A stretch of DNA of 21,813 nt, taken from the IMG/VR virus record IMGVR_UViG_3300044608_001966, positions 1-21,813 of that record; one strand, given 5' to 3'. The DNA comes from a virus. Positions 12,939-18,836 of the stretch are shown here, in pieces (the first letter of the stretch is position 1; the number at the start of each line of letters is the position of its first letter). Below the pieces are notes generated by a model. It was not told the DNA's origin, searched no databases, and saw only the letters and a program-made list of their open reading frames with translations. The translations under genes and the position numbers were made by a program.

Positions 12939-13285
12939 CAGCGGGCTTCATGCTGCCTGATGTCTACGAGGGTTCAACCTGGGAAGGTATCAACCTGATT
13001 ACGCTGACCAATCGAACCACGAACAGACCAATAAATCTCAGGGAGGCTGACGCCACCATGGTTTATCGACGGACAGGTGAAAGGCATCAGCGATTAAGCC
13101 TTGGCCTGGGCTCTGGCATCAGTATTGTCTCTGATGTCGAAGGCAAATTGCGAGTGGAATCGCAAATCTTGCCGCTTCCTGCCGGGATCTACTTCTTTGA
13201 ACTGGTTGTGCAACTGGTAAATGGCTTCAGGGTGCCAATCCTCGCCGGCACACATCAAATCGTCAGGCTGGGGGTGCCATCATGA
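12935..13285 (+). CDS. Small beta-rich tail/baseplate-associated protein
   Basis: The protein has 116 residues, starting with the GTG at 12935 that overlaps the previous stop. The pattern is a short beta-sandwich: DVYEGSTWEGINLITLTNR, then RPINLREADATMVYRR, an SGISIVSDVEGKLRVES strand pair, LPAGIYFFELVVQLVNG and a final ILAGTHQIVRLG. This order (ligand loop, 'pidL' strand, 'LpaG.Y.f.l', closing 'G...v') resembles the Ig-like N-terminal fold of baseplate upper proteins found beside tail-fibre genes. That assignment rests on pattern similarity only. It overlaps the next gene by ATGA. Confidence 0.65.
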   Translation: MTAGFMLPDVYEGSTWEGINLITLTNRTTNRPINLREADATMVYRRTGERHQRLSLGLGSGISIVSDVEGKLRVESQILPLPAGIYFFELVVQLVNGFRVPILAGTHQIVRLGVPS

Positions 13286-14886
13286 CGATGCCTGCCGTTC
13301 TCGCGCAGATCGAGATCACGCAAACGCTGATTCAGGCTGGCATCACCCCGCCGCCGGAATCGGGGGATGATCACGAGCCAAGGATCTTTTATGTGCGCTC
13401 TGATGGATTAAATCAAAGCGATGGCCGCAGCGCTCGGACTGGGCTCCGCAACGTTGAGGAGGCCCTAGAGCGAATCTGGGACTTCGCCGAGCCAACGCCC
13501 TGGACCGTCAAAATCCTGGACAACTTACTGCCGATATCTGGCGAGTTGGATGTTCCGGACTTCGTGACGATCATGGGAGAAAACTTTCAACGCCGCACAA
13601 TTGTCAGGCCAGCGGCCGGCAGCGAAGTCGCGAATGTGTTTCGCGTCGGCAATGGCTGCCATCTGGTGAACCTGAAGTTTAGCGGTTGGCGGATTGATGA
13701 TTTCAGCAATCCCACCAAAGGCTTTGCGATGGTGTTCCGCCCTGGAGCGCTGATCCTGCCAGGTGGTGTGCCCTATGGCCAGAACTGCGTGGTGACCAGC
13801 GCGCTCACCGAGGTGCCCACGCCACTGCCGATGGACGCTGCAGCCGGCAACCCAGCCCAGCCCAAGGGTGGCGGCTGTGTGCTGGCGGATGGGGCGGTGC
13901 TCTCCGCCTATTCCGTATTTCCCAACATGATGACCTGGGGCTTCACGCCCTCCAGTCATAACGGGATGGGCTATGTGGCGAAAAACAGAGGCTTTATTAA
14001 CCCGGTCAATGCCATCGGAGTAGGCGCCCATAAGCACTTTGTCTGTTTGTCTGGCGGCCAAATGGTGGTATCTGGCAGCAGCAGCCAGTTCGGCGACTTC
14101 AGCTTCTGGAGCGAGGGCTCAACGCAAAAGATCCAACCGCTGAAGGTGCCCCAGACTGTGCTGGTCACCCAGGCCAATGCAGCGGCAGTGATCAACGCGG
14201 CCCGCACAACCTTGATCAATGACATGTGGCAGTTTCTGGTCTCCAGCCAATGCGCCTGCGATTGGCCGGAGAATTACGAAACCTTGACCAGAAAGGATGG
14301 GGGTCTGTTCCTAGATGCGATCGCCGCTTCGCTGGTTCACGGCTTCCAAAGGCCGATGGAGAACTTCGCCGAGGGCATGTTCAGGTTCGATGGAACCTGC
14401 GTCTACAGCTATGCCTTCCACGCCGGTTTTACAGCCAGCTGGGACCGGCTGACAGCCCAGCTGATCGCAGGAGGCCAGCTCACCACTGCCGCTGCCGCAA
14501 TGGTGCTGGCACTGGTGGCCCGGCTGAAGGCCACCATGAACAACCACTGGTTTGAGGTGGGAGTCGGGCCGCCGCCTTCCCCTGTTGAGCCGGTGCGGCG
14601 CAAATTGCGGTCGATGATCACGGCCATCAATCACCAGTGGACCGCCCCAATGGCGGGGGTCGAGTTCTACCGCGTGCCGCCCGCCCGGGCTGCCCGGAGG
14701 ATTCAGCGGTCTATCCGCCAGCTCAATGGCGGGCGAGTTCGGTTCAGCGGCCAGGACGATGCCGGCAATGCCGTGTTTGTGGGCGGCCTGACCATTGATG
14801 CCCGCAGCGGCCAGCTGGGCGGGCCCCCCTTCGATTCAGCGCTGCGCGGGCGCCTCACCCGTGGCGTCATCTCCAGGAGCTACTGA
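13282..14886 (+). CDS. Virion/tail structural protein with beta-helix-type N-terminal half
   Basis: The protein has 534 residues. Residues about 34-130 resemble the pectate-lyase-like repeats of cyanophage virion proteins: FYVRSDGLNQSDGRSARTGL, VPDFVTIMGENFQRRTIVRP and NVFRVGNGCHLVNLKFSGW. The next part (PYGQNCVVTSAL, GGGCVLADGAVLS, NGMGYVAKNRGF) follows the order seen in cyanophage proteins with 'nC...G.G..vdG' repeats. The C-terminal ~230 residues are helical, then mixed, ending in VRFSGQDDAGNAVFVGGLTID, and I do not recognise them. Such proteins sit in baseplates or fibres and may contact surface polysaccharide. The start ATG at 13282 overlaps the previous stop (ATGA); a second ATG two codons on is possible. 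Confidence 0.8.
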   Translation: MTMPAVLAQIEITQTLIQAGITPPPESGDDHEPRIFYVRSDGLNQSDGRSARTGLRNVEEALERIWDFAEPTPWTVKILDNLLPISGELDVPDFVTIMGENFQRRTIVRPAAGSEVANVFRVGNGCHLVNLKFSGWRIDDFSNPTKGFAMVFRPGALILPGGVPYGQNCVVTSALTEVPTPLPMDAAAGNPAQPKGGGCVLADGAVLSAYSVFPNMMTWGFTPSSHNGMGYVAKNRGFINPVNAIGVGAHKHFVCLSGGQMVVSGSSSQFGDFSFWSEGSTQKIQPLKVPQTVLVTQANAAAVINAARTTLINDMWQFLVSSQCACDWPENYETLTRKDGGLFLDAIAASLVHGFQRPMENFAEGMFRFDGTCVYSYAFHAGFTASWDRLTAQLIAGGQLTTAAAAMVLALVARLKATMNNHWFEVGVGPPPSPVEPVRRKLRSMITAINHQWTAPMAGVEFYRVPPARAARRIQRSIRQLNGGRVRFSGQDDAGNAVFVGGLTIDARSGQLGGPPFDSALRGRLTRGVISRSY

Positions 14887-14888
14887 CC

Positions 14889-15374
14889 ATGCGCATCAGA
14901 ACCGACCAGCCTTCCAGCGGCAAGCCGTTGCAGCTGCTGATCCCTTCAGCGGGGTTTGTGCCCAACGGCTGGACCACCCTGGCTGAGGCTCCAGATTTCT
15001 CCATCCCGAGCACTGGCGACGCAGGGGTTAGCCTGGATCCGGCGGACACCGGTCGAGAGCTCAGGCCTGGAGAGGTGTTCCTCGAGGCCCCGCTGACGTG
15101 TTTGAACCTCGATACGGCGACCCGCTGGGTGGAGTTGCAGATTCTCTCCCAAGCGAATCATGCGGTGCCGCTGACCCCTCAAATCAGCATCCCGGCCAAG
15201 GAATCGGTCTATCTGCCGATTCAGGGCTTGCGTTTGCTGAAGACCAGCTTTGCTGCGGCCAGCGGCGATCGGCTGCAGATCAGGGCCAGCACTGGAAGCT
15301 CGATCAAGGTGTTCGGCTCTGCGGTCGAGCTTGAGGCGCTCACCCATGCGCCGGATTCGGAGGCCCAACCATGA
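14889..15374 (+). CDS. Unknown structural protein between virion protein and tail fibre
   Basis: The protein has 161 residues, beginning 2 nt after the previous stop. Its composition suggests a compact beta-rich fold (VFLEAPLTCLNLDTATRWVE, TPQISIPAKESVYLPIQG, DRLQIRASTGSSIKVFGSAV). The pattern of a short hydrophilic N-terminus followed by alternating strands suits a fibre-attachment or baseplate accessory protein, but no family is recognised. Its stop overlaps the next start as ATGA, so its dosage is probably linked to the fibre. Confidence 0.72.
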   Translation: MRIRTDQPSSGKPLQLLIPSAGFVPNGWTTLAEAPDFSIPSTGDAGVSLDPADTGRELRPGEVFLEAPLTCLNLDTATRWVELQILSQANHAVPLTPQISIPAKESVYLPIQGLRLLKTSFAAASGDRLQIRASTGSSIKVFGSAVELEALTHAPDSEAQP

Positions 15375-17338
15375 ACAACCTCCGCCTGGGCTCAGGTCGA
15401 CAATTTCGCAGCGCGGCGTTGGTGGAGATGCCGCTACCGCTGGCCTATGACGCGGCCCTGCTGCCTGGCACTCGCATCCTCGGGAGCGACGGCCAGATCT
15501 ACGAGTCCATGCGCGATCCCGTCAGCGGGTTGTACCAGTGGAGGGTGAGAGCCCAGGGTGAACGCGGCCCAGCTGTTGAGCTGCAAAAGAGCGCCACCCA
15601 CATTCAGTGGCGGCCAGAGGGCAGCACAGGGCCATGGTTTGATCTGGTGCCGCTGGAGGACTTGCTGGGGCCCCAAGGTGACCAAGGCGACCCCGGGCCG
15701 CAGGGGGCCGGGCTGAGCTTTCAAGGCAGTGTCAACTCTGTGGCCGATCTGCCCACATCGTCGACGCTGGGATATGGCTATTTGGTGCTTGCCACCACCC
15801 CCCCGCACCTGTGGCTTTTCAACGGCACAACCTGGTTGGATGCCGGCCCGATTCAGGGTCCCAAGGGGGACGACGGCGATCCAGGCCCAGCTGTCGAGCT
15901 CCGCACCACCGCAACCGAAATCCAATGGCGCATCGCCGGGGCCGCGAACTGGACCACGTTGCTCCTTCTTGCCGACATCAAGGGCGATGACGGCACCGAC
16001 GGCGCTGACGGCTCATCGGTCGAGCTGCGGAAAACCGCGTCAGAAATTCAGTGGCGGCTGGTTGGTGCGCCAGCCTGGATCACGCTTGTCACACTGGACG
16101 ACATCCGAGGCCCTGCCGGAGACCAGGGCGACCAGGGCCCTCCAGGTGCCGGTTTTGCCTATCAAGGCTCCGTGGCGACGGTGGCAGCGCTGCCAGTGCC
16201 ATCGTCGCAGGGCTTCGGGTTCAAAGTGCAGGCCACCGGAGATCTGCACATCTTCAATGGCATCGCCTGGGTCAACGCGGGTCCGCTGCAGGGACCCAAA
16301 GGCGACACGGGCGACCAGGGCAACCAGGGGCCAGCCGGTCCTGGTTTCAGCTATCAGGGCACGGCGGCTTCGGTTGCAGCCTTGCCGACGCCATCGACAC
16401 AAGGGTTTGCCTTCAGAATTGGCTCAGATCTCTACATTTACAACGGCATCGATTGGGTCAATGCGGGGCCGTTGCTGGGCCCCAAAGGTGACCAAGGTGA
16501 CCAGGGCGTCCAAGGGGTGCCCGGTAACGGTTTTGCCTATCAAGGCTCCGTGGCGACGGTGGCAGCGCTGCCAGTGCCATCGACGCAGGGCTTCGGGTTC
16601 AAAGTGCAGGCCACCGGAGATCTGCACATCTTCAATGGCATCGCCTGGGTCAACGCGGGTCCGCTGCAGGGGCCCCAGGGCGAGAAAGGCGACAAGGGCG
16701 ACACGGGCAACACGGGCACAGCAGCGACGATTCAGCTGGGGACTGTCTCAACGGGTGCTGCCGGCAGCGCTGCTTCGATCACAAACTCTGGAACCCCTCA
16801 GGCTGCAGTTTTTAACTTCACCATCCCTCGGGGCGACAAGGGCGACAAGGGCGACGCGGGCACAGCCGCCACTTATTCCAGCAGCAATCCACAGCCATTA
16901 GGCCCCCAACCGGCACCTGGCTCAGATGAAAGTGCGGCTCGGATCGATCACGTCCACCAATTGCAGTCGATAACTGGAATTGTGCCATTGTCGACGCCAA
17001 CCGGAACAATCGCTTTAGGCGAACTGGATAATTCTATATTTCCCGAAGCGCGGACGCTGGTGTCAATCCCGATCTGGAGCGTCAAAACAGCACCAGCCGG
17101 TTTAGCCCTGCAATTTGACATTCGGGTGGGAGGAACAAGCATCTTTTCGACGTTGCCAACCATTGCAATAGGCGGCACAAGCAGCAGCTCAACTACACAG
17201 GCTGTGTTTTCTACAGCATTCTTGGCTGCAAATCAATTGATCTCTGCCGGATCAGTTGTGACGTGGCATTGCACACAAGCCGCAACCAGCGGAGGGGCAG
17301 GCCTGAAATGCGCAATGACTACAAGGAGGGCAGTATAA
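15371..17338 (+). CDS. Collagen-like modular tail fibre protein
   Basis: The protein has 655 residues. Short collagen-like Gly-X-Y runs (GPQGDQGDPGPQG, GPKGDDGDPG, IKGDDGTDGADG, RGPAGDQGDQGPPG, GPKGDTGDQGNQGPAGPG, GPQGEKGDKGDTGNTG) alternate with two kinds of small beta modules. One is a (V)ELRKTASEIQWR type, present three times; the other is an (A/S)YQGSVATVAALP...GDLHIFNGIAWVNAGPLQ type, present four times. Near the end is GTPQAAVFNFTIPRGDKGDKGD, then IDHVHQLQ before a unique ~150-residue C-terminus that is probably the trimer head or receptor-contact part. The layout suggests a long trimeric fibre. Module number could vary by recombination because two modules are nearly identical in DNA. 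The start overlaps the previous stop; the stop overlaps the next ATG (TAATG). Confidence 0.9.
   Translation: MNNLRLGSGRQFRSAALVEMPLPLAYDAALLPGTRILGSDGQIYESMRDPVSGLYQWRVRAQGERGPAVELQKSATHIQWRPEGSTGPWFDLVPLEDLLGPQGDQGDPGPQGAGLSFQGSVNSVADLPTSSTLGYGYLVLATTPPHLWLFNGTTWLDAGPIQGPKGDDGDPGPAVELRTTATEIQWRIAGAANWTTLLLLADIKGDDGTDGADGSSVELRKTASEIQWRLVGAPAWITLVTLDDIRGPAGDQGDQGPPGAGFAYQGSVATVAALPVPSSQGFGFKVQATGDLHIFNGIAWVNAGPLQGPKGDTGDQGNQGPAGPGFSYQGTAASVAALPTPSTQGFAFRIGSDLYIYNGIDWVNAGPLLGPKGDQGDQGVQGVPGNGFAYQGSVATVAALPVPSTQGFGFKVQATGDLHIFNGIAWVNAGPLQGPQGEKGDKGDTGNTGTAATIQLGTVSTGAAGSAASITNSGTPQAAVFNFTIPRGDKGDKGDAGTAATYSSSNPQPLGPQPAPGSDESAARIDHVHQLQSITGIVPLSTPTGTIALGELDNSIFPEARTLVSIPIWSVKTAPAGLALQFDIRVGGTSIFSTLPTIAIGGTSSSSTTQAVFSTAFLAANQLISAGSVVTWHCTQAATSGGAGLKCAMTTRRAV
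16151..16293 (+). repeat. Tail-fibre module repeat, copy A (143 bp)
   Basis: Matches 16529-16671 across 143 bp with one mismatch that I could find (TCGTCGCAG versus TCGACGCAG). It encodes the YQGSVATVAALP...NAGPLQG module. Confidence 0.93.
16529..16671 (+). repeat. Tail-fibre module repeat, copy B (143 bp)
   Basis: Second copy of the 143-bp unit at 16151-16293, 378 bp downstream. The module between them (16350-16480) is related but diverged, so the two identical copies point to recent conversion or duplication. Confidence 0.93.
17323..17330 (+). promoter_or_regulatory. Strong Shine-Dalgarno fixing the start at 17338
   Basis: AAGGAGGG lies 7 nt before the ATG at 17338. Most other starts in the window have weak or no such site, so this gene may be translated at a high level, or it may retain signals from another background. 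Confidence 0.8.
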
Positions 17339-18015
17339 TGGAATGGTTGGGCAGTAGTTTTAGATTTAGCCAGGACCCATTCTCTTCAAATAACCACGTA
17401 TTGATTCACGGGAACGGAGCGAATGGCAGCCAAGCAATCACCGATAGCAGTCCTTCGCCAAAAACAATAACGGTCCGTGGTACGACTGCGATTAGCACCG
17501 CACAGAGCATGTTTGGTGGATCTTCAATCTATTTCGACGGGTCTAGCGGCCAAGGGCTGTCAGTACCAGGATTTGTTTTTTCAGGTGGTTTTACTTGGGA
17601 AATGTTTGTAATGAAGACTCGAAGCCAGGATGAGGTTTTGATGGCATCCTTTTCTGATGCGGCTTCGCCTCAATGGTTGTGGCGGTCACTAGCAAGCGGT
17701 AGAATTCAGTTAGAAGGCTGGGGCCTGCCGACAATAGTATCGACACTTACAATACCTAACAACACTTGGACTCATATAGCAATCTCGCAAATCGGCACCT
17801 TGGTTCGGCAGTTCATAAACGGTCAGCTCAGCGGCCAGGCTAACGTAACTACATATGGTCAAAGTGCCGGCGTTCCCATAACCTTTGGTTATTATGCTCA
17901 GGCGCCAAGCACCGCTCTCTTCCGTGGGTCACTTGATGAAATCAGGCTGACAAAAACGGAAGGGAGGTATTCAGCCAACTTCACTGTTCCTGCTCAGCCG
18001 TTCCCCGACCTATAG
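17338..18015 (+). CDS. LamG / concanavalin-like lectin-fold tail protein
   Basis: The protein has 225 residues. The ATG at 17338 overlaps the fibre stop (TAATG) and has the best ribosome-binding site in the window, AAGGAGGG at 17323-17330; the frame upstream of it lies in the fibre gene. The body follows the LamG-type (Laminin_G_3) pattern: LIHGNGANGSQAITDSS, FGGSSIYFDGSSG, FTWEMFVM, NNTWTHIAISQIGTLVRQFINGQL, ITFGYYAQ and FRGSLDEIRLTKTEGRYSANF, ending in TVPAQPFPDL. In phages this fold serves in fibre tips or accessory adhesins that bind sugars. It is visibly more AT-rich than the genes around it, suggesting recent acquisition. Role inferred: host-surface binding. Confidence 0.85.
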   Translation: MEWLGSSFRFSQDPFSSNNHVLIHGNGANGSQAITDSSPSPKTITVRGTTAISTAQSMFGGSSIYFDGSSGQGLSVPGFVFSGGFTWEMFVMKTRSQDEVLMASFSDAASPQWLWRSLASGRIQLEGWGLPTIVSTLTIPNNTWTHIAISQIGTLVRQFINGQLSGQANVTTYGQSAGVPITFGYYAQAPSTALFRGSLDEIRLTKTEGRYSANFTVPAQPFPDL

Positions 18016-18023
18016 GCACAACC

Positions 18024-18530
18024 ATGACCAAACTCCTTTATGACACCAACACCAAACAGCTTTTGGCCTATCCCCGACAGGACGACATGCCTCTGGTAGG
18101 ACTGGATCCTGCCTTGGTGGTGCTGGAACTGATCGAGCAGGCCGCACCAGCGCACGATCCAGCAACCCAGCAACTGGAGCACACAAATACAATCGACCTA
18201 GATACGCATACAGTTCGACGAGAATGGATTGCCAAACCATTGCCAGTCCAGCCACTTATTGGGCCCAACTTTTTAGGATTTTACCAGGCTGTCTCAACTG
18301 ATTCTGGCGTCAACACGATGCTTGGCAGTGTTTTGGCTGCAGCGCCAGCCATCTATGGAGGCCTGATCGTAGGGCTGAGTAAGGTCGGCGAGGGTGACAC
18401 ACAGCTATTCCTGGTTACATGGTCAAACATTAAAGCATTGATTCCACTTCAGGCAGAACTTGTGACCTACCTGCAGGCCACGGCAACGTCGTTTGGCCTG
18501 CCGCCAGATTTCATTGCTGCTTTGGCATGA
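18024..18530 (+). CDS. Unknown protein of the tail-fibre cluster
   Basis: The protein has 168 residues, starting 8 nt after the lectin-like gene. The first half is strand-rich with a short repeat-like segment, HDPATQQLEHTNTIDLDTHTVRREW, a pattern I associate with small proteins near phage fibre genes. The second half has mostly helical hydrophobic stretches (VNTMLGSVLAAAPAIYGGLIVGL, ALIPLQAELVTYLQATATSFGLP) and resembles a small helical domain rather than a TM protein. No function is recognised; a fibre-assembly or fibre-decorating role is possible from context. Confidence 0.72.
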   Translation: MTKLLYDTNTKQLLAYPRQDDMPLVGLDPALVVLELIEQAAPAHDPATQQLEHTNTIDLDTHTVRREWIAKPLPVQPLIGPNFLGFYQAVSTDSGVNTMLGSVLAAAPAIYGGLIVGLSKVGEGDTQLFLVTWSNIKALIPLQAELVTYLQATATSFGLPPDFIAALA

Positions 18531-18566
18531 CCTGAGCCCCATACTTGCATCAGTGTCTGCAAACCA

Positions 18567-18836
18567 ATGGATCGCCGAACCGAGATGGTGCAGTTGGCAA
18601 CTCAGCTTCTTAGCGAGCAAATCAGGCCGGTGCAGATCGTTTCGATCTCTGACGCCAACGGTGAACCCCAGGGGGAGTTCATCTCCAATCAGCAGCGGTT
18701 CACGTTCAAATTCACAAAGAGTGGCATGATCACCTACCGACCTAAGGCGCAGGGCGGCAGCGAGGAAGGTCGCTCAGATAGTGCGCGAGAGCGTCTTGAA
18801 CGCATAAAGGCTCGCTTGCGGAGTCTCTATCGATGA
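18567..18836 (+). CDS. Small unknown protein before the giant module gene
   Basis: The protein has 89 residues. The N-terminal half looks beta-rich (VQIVSISDANGEPQGEFISNQQRFTFKFTKSGMITYRPK). The C-terminal third is a charged helix with regular leucines (SARERLERIKARLRSLYR). The start is ATG at 18567 after a 36-nt gap with no clear ribosome-binding site. Its stop overlaps the next ATG (ATGA), linking its expression to the large gene downstream. No family is recognised. Confidence 0.66.
   Translation: MDRRTEMVQLATQLLSEQIRPVQIVSISDANGEPQGEFISNQQRFTFKFTKSGMITYRPKAQGGSEEGRSDSARERLERIKARLRSLYR

Noticed and set aside
15729-16901. A 390-codon plus-strand frame overlapping the tail fibre
   Set aside because: It is the +1 shadow of the repeat-rich fibre gene, Arg/Pro/Ser-rich, and its repeats simply mirror the fibre repeats.
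15371-17338. CRISPR array, because of the spaced repeats
   Set aside because: The repeats are in-frame protein modules of unequal length within a tail-fibre gene, not short constant repeats with unique spacers.
17334-17339. TATAAT as a -10 promoter element
   Set aside because: It is formed by the fibre stop and next start codon (TATAATG), and no suitable -35 element lies 16-19 bp upstream.
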